A stretch of DNA of 14,513 nucleotides from an uncultured Planctomycetaceae bacterium (lineage in GTDB: Bacteria; Planctomycetota; Planctomycetia; Planctomycetales; Planctomycetaceae), in assembly GCA_903921605.1 (NCBI GenBank), contig CAIXQV010000940.1, forward strand, positions 1 to 14,513, in the 5' to 3' direction. Below are positions 1 through 6,156 of the stretch, in pieces. The notes beneath the pieces are model-generated. The model was not told the origin of the DNA and searched no databases. It worked only from the letters and a program-made list of their open reading frames with translations. Within the stretch, counting starts at the first letter, position 1. Each line of letters starts with the position of its first letter. Made by a program: the position numbers and the translations under genes.

Positions 1-150
1 AGTAACCCGGCCGGTGTTCGCAGGAAACCGCAACCTGCTGCGCTCGCATGTGAAGCTGTCTTGTGGGATCATCCAGCGACACCAACAGACGTACAAATCC
101 CGGATCGTCTGCAATCAATTTTCCTTACATCCAATTCGTCGGCCACATTG

Positions 151-1764
151 ATGACTTCCTCAGGGCTTAGTCTCCTTCAATTTGATAACCAATTCACTGG
201 CTGTCTTCCCGGCGATCCAGAAGAAAAAAACTTTCGCCGCCAGGTTCGCGGTGCTTGTTATTCGCGAGTGCTCCCGACGAAGGTGGCACAGCCGCAGTTG
301 ATTGGTTACTCACGCGAAGTGGCTGAGTCACTGGACCTGCCTCCCGAGCCGATCGACGCGCAGGAATTCGCGGAGGTATTCTCAGGCAACGTGCAACTGG
401 ATGGTATGGATCCGTTTGCGATGTGCTACGGCGGTCATCAGTTTGGTAACTGGGCCGGGCAATTGGGTGATGGACGAGCGATCAATTTGGGAGAAGTCAT
501 CAACTCCAATGGCCAGCGTTGGATGCTGCAGTTGAAAGGAGCCGGACCGACTCCTTATTCGCGAACGGCCGATGGACTGGCGGTGCTCAGATCATCCGTC
601 CGTGAATTCCTGTGCAGCGAAGCCATGTTCCATCTGGGAGTCCCCACAACTCGTGCATTGAGTCTGGTACTCACTGGCGAACAGGTTGTCCGCGACATGT
701 TTTATGACGGGAATCCTCAACGCGAACCGGGAGCGATTGTTTGTCGAGTCGCCCCGTCGTTTACTCGGTTTGGCAACTTTGAAATCCTGGCGTCTCGACG
801 AGATAACGACAACCTGCAAAAGTTGATTGATCACACGATTCGCGTCGACTTTCCTCATCTGGGGGCACCGTCGCCAGAAGTTTACGAGAAATGGTTTGCG
901 GAGATTTGCCGAACCACGGCCGACATGATTGTGGGCTGGATGCGAGTCGGGTTCGTGCATGGAGTCATGAACACGGACAACATGTCGATTCTTGGCCTGA
1001 CGATTGATTACGGTCCGTACGGCTGGCTGGAAGACTACGATCCGAACTGGACTCCGAATACGACCGATGCGGCAGGGCGTCGTTATCGCTATGGCCAGCA
1101 GCCACAGATTGCGATGTGGAATCTGGTTCAGTTGGCGAATGCACTGGCTCCGATTTTTGATTCGGTCGTTCCTTTGCAACGCGGGATCGATTTGTATTCG
1201 ACGCATTTTAATGAAGCCTGTCAGAACATGCTGGCCGCCAAGCTGGGGCTGGTTTATGACGCATCGCTCGATGACAAAGCTCTGTCCGATGATCTGCTGG
1301 AACTGATGCAGGAGATCGAAACGGACATGACGATTTTCTATCGCCGCCTTGCGACTCTGAAGTTCGATGGTGGTGTCAACGCGTCAGAACAGAACGTTGA
1401 GAATGCTTTCGTCACGGCACTGGCCGACGCATGGTACAAGCCGGAACAGGTGACGGGGGAGTATCGAGTGAAGTTGATGCAATGGATTCATCGCTACCGC
1501 GCGCGCGTTGACCAGGTAGGAATCTCAGATGAAAATCGTTGTCAGCAGATGAACGCCGTCAATCCGAAGTATGTGCTCCGTAACTATCTCGCGCAGGTGG
1601 CGATCGACAAAGCCACAGCCGGAGATTACTCGGGGATTCAGGAGCTGCTGGAAGTTCTGCGTCGGCCTTACGATGAGCAGCCCGAAAACGAACATCTCGC
1701 CACCAAACGCCCGGACTGGGCCCGCGACCGCGCTGGCTGTTCAATGCTGTCGTGCAGTTCGTGA
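151..1764 (+). CDS. selO: SelO family protein adenylyltransferase (YdiU/UPF0061)
   Basis: Pseudokinase-fold enzyme that, in characterised SelO proteins, transfers AMP from ATP to Ser/Thr/Tyr of target proteins and is linked to redox homeostasis. Visible in the 537-aa product: GGHQFGNWAGQLGDGRA (residues 94-110, nucleotide loop), KGAG with Lys129, the SEA glutamate at 157, HGVMNTDNMS (270-279) with Asp276, and IDYGP with Asp286. The last two acidic residues are 10 apart, as in E. coli SelO, where they are the catalytic base and a metal ligand. The C-terminus is SCSS with Cys535, at the site that is selenocysteine in mitochondrial homologues. Length matches the family. The frame is open back to a TTG at 61, but I chose the ATG at 151: the family's conserved N-terminal segment (FDNQF...LPGDPE...RQV...CYSRV) begins about 10 residues after it, and the 30 extra residues look non-coding. 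No good Shine-Dalgarno site precedes either start. A monocistronic + gene followed by a transposase locus. Confidence 0.93.
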   Translation: MTSSGLSLLQFDNQFTGCLPGDPEEKNFRRQVRGACYSRVLPTKVAQPQLIGYSREVAESLDLPPEPIDAQEFAEVFSGNVQLDGMDPFAMCYGGHQFGNWAGQLGDGRAINLGEVINSNGQRWMLQLKGAGPTPYSRTADGLAVLRSSVREFLCSEAMFHLGVPTTRALSLVLTGEQVVRDMFYDGNPQREPGAIVCRVAPSFTRFGNFEILASRRDNDNLQKLIDHTIRVDFPHLGAPSPEVYEKWFAEICRTTADMIVGWMRVGFVHGVMNTDNMSILGLTIDYGPYGWLEDYDPNWTPNTTDAAGRRYRYGQQPQIAMWNLVQLANALAPIFDSVVPLQRGIDLYSTHFNEACQNMLAAKLGLVYDASLDDKALSDDLLELMQEIETDMTIFYRRLATLKFDGGVNASEQNVENAFVTALADAWYKPEQVTGEYRVKLMQWIHRYRARVDQVGISDENRCQQMNAVNPKYVLRNYLAQVAIDKATAGDYSGIQELLEVLRRPYDEQPENEHLATKRPDWARDRAGCSMLSCSS

Positions 1765-1930
1765 TGTGGGGGGTTGCGGTTGAGATATGCTGGTGCAAAA
1801 AGATTCAGAGATGACGGGTGAGGATTTCACGGCTATCGTGCAACACGGGGCAGTATTAATTCCACCCTCAGGGTTACGTTGATCTCCTCTGTGAACTTTG
1901 CTACACCTCCCACTGAATTGACTGTGATTG

Positions 1931-1977
1931 GCCCGTGAATACGGGCTCAGCGCGTAGCCACAGGCTTTAGCCTGTGG
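1931..1977 (+). repeat. Composite REP-like element, left copy
   Basis: Two perfect hairpins in a 47-nt unit. Hairpin 1 (1931-1946) has stem GCCCGT/ACGGGC and loop GAAT. A 7-nt linker TCAGCGC (1947-1953) follows, then GTAG (1954-1957) directly abutting hairpin 2 (1958-1977), with stem CCACAGGC/GCCTGTGG and loop TTTA. A GTAG tetranucleotide at the 5' foot of a hairpin is the known recognition signature of REP sequences bound by RAYT (TnpA-REP) transposases. The element lies upstream of the Y1 transposase in direct orientation. It has an inverted partner of identical length and layout at 2603-2649. Confidence 0.85.
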
Positions 1978-1997
1978 TCTCCATCCTCGCGGAGTCT

Positions 1998-2015
1998 CCG
2001 CCGCGAACGCGGCGG
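1998..2015 (+). repeat. GC-rich hairpin in the transposase leader
   Basis: Perfect inverted repeat CCGCCGCG / CGCGGCGG around AA, which can also be read as a 7-bp stem with a GAAC loop. The loop resembles the GAAT loops of hairpin 1 in the composite REP elements, and CAG follows it as in their linkers, so it may be a degenerate half-unit. It ends one nucleotide before the transposase Shine-Dalgarno sequence (AGAGGAGGT, 2017-2025). An alternative hairpin, GCGGAG/CTCCGC (1989-2001), overlaps it. Confidence 0.7.
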
Positions 2016-2016
2016 C

Positions 2017-2025
2017 AGAGGAGGT
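2017..2025 (+). promoter_or_regulatory. Strong ribosome binding site of the transposase, potentially occluded
   Basis: AGAGGAGGT lies 8 nt before the ATG at 2034 and fixes that start, rather than the in-frame GTG-type start at 1974 that would run through the hairpins. GAGG (2021-2024) can pair with CCTC at 2029-2032 just before the start codon. GAGG (2018-2024 region) could alternatively pair with CCTC at 1985-1988 across the 1998-2015 hairpin. Either pairing would hide the site. This is a structural inference; IS200 tnpA is known to be limited by 5'UTR structure. Confidence 0.65.
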
Positions 2026-2033
2026 CCACCTCA

Positions 2034-2498
2034 ATGAGCTCATTCACAAAACTGACATACCACGTCGTGTTTGGCACAAAGTACCGTCGCCCGTTGATCA
2101 CGCCAGGATTTCAGGAACGCCTCTACAAATACATCGGCGGCATCATTCGAGATAAATCCGGTCATCTCATCGAGATCGGTGGAATCGCCGACCACGTCCA
2201 TATTCTTGCTCACTTTCCTCCAACGATCAGCGTAAGCGCCATGATTGGGGATTTGAAAGGCTGTTCTTCGACGTGGGTGAACACGGAGAAGCTCGCTGGA
2301 CGTCATTTTGAGTGGCAAAAGGGCTACGGTGCATTCACAGTCAGTTATTCGCAGATTGAAGTGGTCCAGAATTACATTCAACAGCAGGAGAGCCATCACA
2401 AGAAAACAACCTTTGAAGACGAATATCGAGCAATGTTGATTCGACACAACATCCAGTTTGATCCGCGATACCTCTTTGAGGCGGAACATCATGGGTGA
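2034..2498 (+). CDS. IS200-like / REP-associated Y1 tyrosine transposase (RAYT)
   Basis: Single-stranded-DNA HUH transposase of the Y1_Tnp family, 154 aa, the usual IS200 TnpA size. The N-terminal segment TKLTYHVVFGTKYRRP (5-20) is the family's first strand. The metal-binding HUH motif is DHVHIL with His54 and His56. The helix NYIQQQESHH (113-122) carries the likely catalytic Tyr114 that forms the 5'-phosphotyrosine bond. Motif G-Y-G-A-F-T-V-S (97-104) is also typical. No TnpB partner is present. The gene is flanked by REP-like hairpins with GTAG feet in inverted orientation, the layout of RAYT genes, which are usually single-copy and domesticated. An intact IS200/IS605-type element that uses these hairpins as its ends is the alternative, and genome copy number would separate the two. 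All key residues are present, so the gene appears functional. Confidence 0.92.
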   Translation: MSSFTKLTYHVVFGTKYRRPLITPGFQERLYKYIGGIIRDKSGHLIEIGGIADHVHILAHFPPTISVSAMIGDLKGCSSTWVNTEKLAGRHFEWQKGYGAFTVSYSQIEVVQNYIQQQESHHKKTTFEDEYRAMLIRHNIQFDPRYLFEAEHHG

Positions 2499-2563
2499 GT
2501 GGAATTTGGTCGAATCGAGAAAGGAAACATGGGTGCGGCCGTGAGAAGGATGGAATGAGGCTT

Positions 2564-2581
2564 GGGCCGTATTCACGGCCC
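2564..2581 (-). repeat. Solo hairpin resembling REP hairpin 1
   Basis: Perfect 7-bp stem GGGCCGT/ACGGCCC with a four-base loop, GAAT when read on the minus strand. The minus-strand core CCGTGAATACGG is identical to the core of hairpin 1 in the left element (1931-1946), but in opposite orientation. No GTAG or second hairpin follows it on the minus strand, so it looks like a half-unit. It begins 65 nt after the transposase stop. Confidence 0.75.
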
Positions 2582-2602
2582 GGGAGTTTGTGTGAATGCC
2601 AA

Positions 2603-2649
2603 CTGCGGGCTGAAGCCCGCAGCTACGCGCTGGCACCGCATTCGCGGTG
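2603..2649 (-). repeat. Composite REP-like element, right copy (inverted)
   Basis: Read on the minus strand: hairpin 1 (2649-2634) with stem CACCGC/GCGGTG and loop GAAT; 7-nt linker CCAGCGC; GTAG (2626-2623); hairpin 2 (2622-2603) with stem CTGCGGGC/GCCCGCAG and loop TTCA. Total length is 47 nt, the same as the left copy at 1931-1977. Linker (6 of 7 bases), GTAG, loop type and stem lengths are kept, while the stem bases differ. The two copies face each other across the transposase. Confidence 0.85.
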
Positions 2650-2669
2650 AATCGCAATTGGGGCAGTGT

Positions 2670-2692
2670 GAGTGGGCTGAAGCCCACGCTAC
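2670..2692 (-). repeat. Third GTAG-footed REP hairpin, without hairpin 1
   Basis: Read on the minus strand: GTAG (2692-2689), an unpaired C, then stem GTGGGC/GCCCAC (2687-2672) around loop TTCA. It has the same orientation and loop as hairpin 2 of the right composite copy, 20 nt away. The outermost stem pair is mismatched, and no GAAT-loop hairpin precedes it, so it is a partial or decayed unit. From here to asnB at 2819 I see nothing further that I can support. Confidence 0.7.
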
Positions 2693-2818
2693 TGGGAAGA
2701 TGGACTGGTCAGTCGTGTTGGGGGCGAGTATTGTTCCGGGACGAAAGCTGCGATAACAGTTGCGGCAGTTTGAATCTGGGGCGTTTGGTACAACTTTTGT
2801 CAGGGACACTCTTCTGTC

Positions 2819-4804
2819 GTGTGCGGCATCACAGGGGCAATCTGGTGGCAGGCGGATCGAGCAGTTTCGAGAGAAACGTTGCAACGAATGACAGACAGCA
2901 TTCGTCATCGTGGGCCCGATGCGGACGGGCATTACATGTGGCCGACTCACGATTCTCGTTCATCACTCGGTTCTCGAGCGACAGAATCGCCCTCACCCGC
3001 CAAGCCAGGTGTGGCGTTGGGACATCGACGACTCAGCATTATTGATGTCGCCGGGAGTGCTCAACCGCTGGGCAACGAAGATGGCAGCGTGCAGATTGTC
3101 TTCAACGGCGAGATCTACAATTATCTGGAGCTCCGTGCTGATCTTCTGCGAGCTGGTCATCAGTTTCGAACGGACGGTGACACAGAAGTTATTGTGCATC
3201 TGTACGAACAGCATGGGCTCGACTTCGTCAAACACCTGCGAGGCATGTTTGCGTTGGCGATCTGGGATTCCAATCAACAGCGTCTGGTGATTGTTCGCGA
3301 TCGACTTGGCAAGAAGCCACTTTACTATCGGCTGGATGAAGGACGGCTGGCCTTCGGCAGTGAACTGAAGACTCTGCTGCAGATACATGGCATCCCACGC
3401 ACCCTGGATCGTCAGTCCGTGCTGCGGTTTTTGACGCTTCAGTATGTGCCGCACCCGCATTGTATGCTGGAAGGATTTAGCAAGCTTCCACCGGCGACAC
3501 TGGCTGTTGTTCAGAATGGCCAAATGAAATTACAGACATACTGGTCCGCGCCATTTGATCAACCGGAACTGGGGCGGACGCGAGTCGAAGACTGGCAGGA
3601 TGAGTTACGGAGTACTCTGACCGAAGCTGTTCGGCTGCGACTGCGCAGTGATGTGCCGCTGGGAGCGTTTCTCTCAGGAGGCGTCGATTCGACGGTTATC
3701 TGTGGCCTGATGCAAACGCAATTGGATCGCCCGGTGCAGACCTTCTCCATTGGCTTTCCAGTGGCAGCGTTTGATGAACGCGAATATGCGCGGCAGGCTT
3801 CGAAGCAACTTGGAACGGATCACCATGAAGCAGTCGTCACACCTGATGCATTGGCCATTCTCCCGCAATTGATCTGGCACTATGACGAACCGTTCGGAGA
3901 CAGCTCCGCGATTCCGACGATGTATCTGTCAAAGATGACTCGCGAACATGTCACGGTCGCTTTGACGGGCGATGCTGGCGATGAATTATTCTGCGGCTAT
4001 GATCGCTACCGGGCTGCTCGCATGACTGGCCAGATGGACTTTGTTCCGCGCTGGATGCGTCAAATGATGTCGTCGGTGATTTCACGACTTCCTGCATCGG
4101 CCGAACATCGATCGTTTCGACGTCGACTGAAGCGACTGGTCGAATCATTGGCTCAGGATCCTGAGCGGCGATATCTGAACTGGATTACCATCTTCAATTC
4201 GTCGCGGCTTGAATGGCTGGTGACACCAGAATTATGGAAGCTCGCGCAGGCCGAAGATCCGGCAGCCTGCATTTTTTCTGCGTACGAAAAGTATCCGCAG
4301 CGCGACTTTATTACTCGGACAACGGCGACCGACGTCCAGACTTATTTGCCATGCGATATTCTGACCAAGGTCGATATCGCCAGTATGGCTGCGTCACTGG
4401 AGTGTCGTTGTCCGATGCTGGATCACAAGGTCGTGGAGCTGGCAGCTCGGATGCCGATTGAAGTGAAGCAGACCATGCAGCAGTCCAAGAAGGTGCTGGT
4501 TGAGACGTTTAAAGATCTGATTCCGCCCAACATTCAGACTCGTAAGAAGATGGGATTCGGCGTTCCGATCGACCATTGGTTTCGAGCGGAACTCAAACCG
4601 ATGCTGTATGACGTGCTGCTGTCCGAACGTTGTCTGGGGCGAGGTTTGTTAAATCCTTCTGCCGTGAGAACTCTTGTTGAAGAGCATGTCTCCGGGACGA
4701 TGGACCATGCCTATCGGCTGTGGAATCTCCTGTGTCTTGAGCTTTGGCAGCGCATGATTCTGGATGATGCACCGCCGATCTCAGCCCCGACGTCTTTTGC
4801 GTGA
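2819..4804 (+). CDS. asnB: Asparagine synthase (glutamine-hydrolysing)
   Basis: Makes asparagine from aspartate, ATP and glutamine (EC 6.3.5.4 family); cytoplasmic; 661 aa, in the long bacterial AsnB size range. The GTG start at 2819 places the nucleophile Cys2 directly after fMet (MCGI), as the Ntn glutaminase domain requires. Glutaminase domain: RGPD (31-34), GHRRLSIID (68-76), FNGEIYNY (95-102), GDTEV (120-124). Synthetase domain: the ATP pyrophosphatase loop LSGGVDST (285-292), DEPFGDSSAIPT (356-367), GDAGDELFCGY (384-394), and a C-terminal KMGFGVP segment. An Arg/Ser/Pro-rich stretch at about 41-64 looks like an insertion in the glutaminase domain. Members of this family also serve as amidotransferases in polysaccharide clusters, but no such genes adjoin it. 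It is convergent with hisC, with 7 bp between the stop codons and no clear terminator. Confidence 0.93.
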   Translation: MCGITGAIWWQADRAVSRETLQRMTDSIRHRGPDADGHYMWPTHDSRSSLGSRATESPSPAKPGVALGHRRLSIIDVAGSAQPLGNEDGSVQIVFNGEIYNYLELRADLLRAGHQFRTDGDTEVIVHLYEQHGLDFVKHLRGMFALAIWDSNQQRLVIVRDRLGKKPLYYRLDEGRLAFGSELKTLLQIHGIPRTLDRQSVLRFLTLQYVPHPHCMLEGFSKLPPATLAVVQNGQMKLQTYWSAPFDQPELGRTRVEDWQDELRSTLTEAVRLRLRSDVPLGAFLSGGVDSTVICGLMQTQLDRPVQTFSIGFPVAAFDEREYARQASKQLGTDHHEAVVTPDALAILPQLIWHYDEPFGDSSAIPTMYLSKMTREHVTVALTGDAGDELFCGYDRYRAARMTGQMDFVPRWMRQMMSSVISRLPASAEHRSFRRRLKRLVESLAQDPERRYLNWITIFNSSRLEWLVTPELWKLAQAEDPAACIFSAYEKYPQRDFITRTTATDVQTYLPCDILTKVDIASMAASLECRCPMLDHKVVELAARMPIEVKQTMQQSKKVLVETFKDLIPPNIQTRKKMGFGVPIDHWFRAELKPMLYDVLLSERCLGRGLLNPSAVRTLVEEHVSGTMDHAYRLWNLLCLELWQRMILDDAPPISAPTSFA

Positions 4805-4811
4805 CGGATCT

Positions 4812-5900
4812 TCAGAGGCTGCTTGTCACACCGCCCATGACCTCCAGAACTCGATCGATCTCAGCATCAGTTCCGATGGTGATTCGCAGACCGTCGAGCG
4901 TTCCTCCGTCTGGCAATGCATCCGGGAATCTCATGTAGCGAACCAGGATCTTGCGGGCCTTGAGTTGCTCGTAAATTTCTTTGTGCTGACCGGTGGCATG
5001 AGTCGTCCAGAGGAAATTGGCTTCGCTCGGATGCACCAGAAACCCGAACGCTGGAAGCGCTGCCGCCAGTCGTTCACGAGTCGCCAGGATGCGATCGCGG
5101 TTTTGCAGCATCCAATCCTGATCTTCCAAAGCGGCGGTTGCGGCGGCGATGGCGACCGTGTCACAGTTGTAGCTGTCTTTGACCTTCAGCATTCCACTGA
5201 TCAGGTCCGGGTGAGCGACGGCGAAACCGAATCGAATTCCAGCCAGACTGTAAGACTTGCTGAACGTGCGAGTCACGATCATGCGGCCGTCAAAAAGATC
5301 GTTTCGCAACAATTCGCCGCGGTGCGGTTTCTGACAAAAATCACCGTAGGCTTCGTCGAGAACCAGCACACCCTGCTCGGGCAGAAGTTGAGCCAATTGC
5401 TCGGCCGCCCAAAGTGTTCCAGTCGGAGAATTTGGATTGGGGACAAAGAAGATGCGAATCTTCTTTCGCAGTTCGGCCGCTTCAGCAGCGTCCCATTGCC
5501 ATTGCGAATTCAGTCGAAGGCGAAGAACGCGACTTCCCTGAATCTGAGCGAGCGATTCGTACAGAACGTAACTGGGATACGGATAGGCGATCGACTGATC
5601 AGCGTCACAGAACGAACGAGTAATAATGGTCAGATTTTCGTCGCTGCCGTTGGCCGGAAGAATCCAGTCCGGATCGACATTGAACAACTTCGCCGCAACT
5701 TTCCGGAACCCCGTCGCACTGGGGTCGGGATAGACGTTCAGACGACCTTCAGCAGCCCGGCGAATGGCGTCGACAACTCGCGGTGAAGGCGGATAGGGAT
5801 TCTCATTCGTGTTGAGCTTGACCCAGCCGCCTTCCTGAGGCTGCTCACCAGGAGCATAGCCTGCCATTCGATCAATTGCCGGGCGAAAGACGGAGGTCAT
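4812..5900 (-). CDS. hisC: Histidinol-phosphate aminotransferase
   Basis: PLP-dependent fold-type I aminotransferase that converts imidazole acetol phosphate to histidinol phosphate using glutamate (EC 2.6.1.9); 362 aa, normal for HisC. Seen: KLNTNENPYPPSP (28-40), the family's substrate-side motif; YPDP (57-60); NGSDENL (84-90); NPNSPTG (155-161); DEAYGDF (182-188) with the PLP-ring Asp182 and Tyr185; TFSKSYSLAGIRFG (212-225) with Schiff-base Lys215 and Arg223; and GLRITIG (337-343) with the carboxylate-binding arginine. The ATG at 5900 has a weak AGGA about 12 nt upstream. No other his gene is nearby, which fits dispersed his genes. Other class I/II aminotransferases, such as aromatic ones, are a minor alternative. 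Confidence 0.92.
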   Translation of the reverse strand: MTSVFRPAIDRMAGYAPGEQPQEGGWVKLNTNENPYPPSPRVVDAIRRAAEGRLNVYPDPSATGFRKVAAKLFNVDPDWILPANGSDENLTIITRSFCDADQSIAYPYPSYVLYESLAQIQGSRVLRLRLNSQWQWDAAEAAELRKKIRIFFVPNPNSPTGTLWAAEQLAQLLPEQGVLVLDEAYGDFCQKPHRGELLRNDLFDGRMIVTRTFSKSYSLAGIRFGFAVAHPDLISGMLKVKDSYNCDTVAIAAATAALEDQDWMLQNRDRILATRERLAAALPAFGFLVHPSEANFLWTTHATGQHKEIYEQLKARKILVRYMRFPDALPDGGTLDGLRITIGTDAEIDRVLEVMGGVTSSL

Positions 5901-5966
5901 AACGAAGATCGATCCTGAAGAATTCTGAGAGAGCGCGGCAGTTTGCCTTTGTCTCGCGTGGAGATT

Positions 5967-5990
5967 GTAGGTTGGACATTCTTGTCCGAC
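5967..5990 (+). repeat. REP-like GTAG-footed hairpin, second sequence family
   Basis: GTAG (5967-5970) directly abuts a hairpin of 8 bp (GTTGGACA/TGTCCGAC, one G-T wobble) with loop TTCT (5979-5982). The geometry is exactly that of hairpin 2 in the elements around the transposase, but the stem is unrelated. A weaker hairpin follows at 6002-6013 (GGCA/TGCC, loop GGAA), suggesting a two-hairpin composite again. It lies in the divergent gap between hisC and the Tat-signal gene. The remainder of this gap (5901-6156) holds no gene I can support. Confidence 0.65.
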
Positions 5991-6156
5991 ACAACTCGAC
6001 TGGCAGGAATGCCCATTTTACGGCACGAATCGGGTGGATTGTCGGACGTTTCACGATGTCTTACAACAGTCTCACCCCGGAATTCGCAAACGTCTGAAAT
6101 TCGCCATCTCAAAGGCCCAGACAAACGGGCTCGATGACTGATTCGGAGTTCTGCAG

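Noticed and set aside
592..1206. 204-codon minus-strand open frame inside selO
   Set aside because: Antisense shadow of a well-supported SelO gene, with no domain.
2040..2687. 215-codon minus-strand open frame antisense to the transposase
   Set aside because: It spans the transposase gene and the REP hairpins and has no recognisable motif; the plus-strand HUH transposase explains the coding signal.
1931..2692. CRISPR array or tRNA cluster as an explanation for the repeated hairpins
   Set aside because: Stems differ in sequence, units are inverted and unevenly spaced, and none folds as a cloverleaf; the GTAG-hairpin architecture fits REP elements better.
2739..2770. Possible sigma-70-like promoter (TTGTTC ... 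TAACAG) upstream of asnB
   Set aside because: Poor match to the -10 consensus; it would be expected by chance in a gap of this size.
4764..5786. Long (340-codon) plus-strand open frame antisense to hisC
   Set aside because: It lies wholly over hisC, whose product has every family motif. Its translation is low-complexity Ser/Arg/Gln-rich with no domain. It is a shadow of the codon bias.
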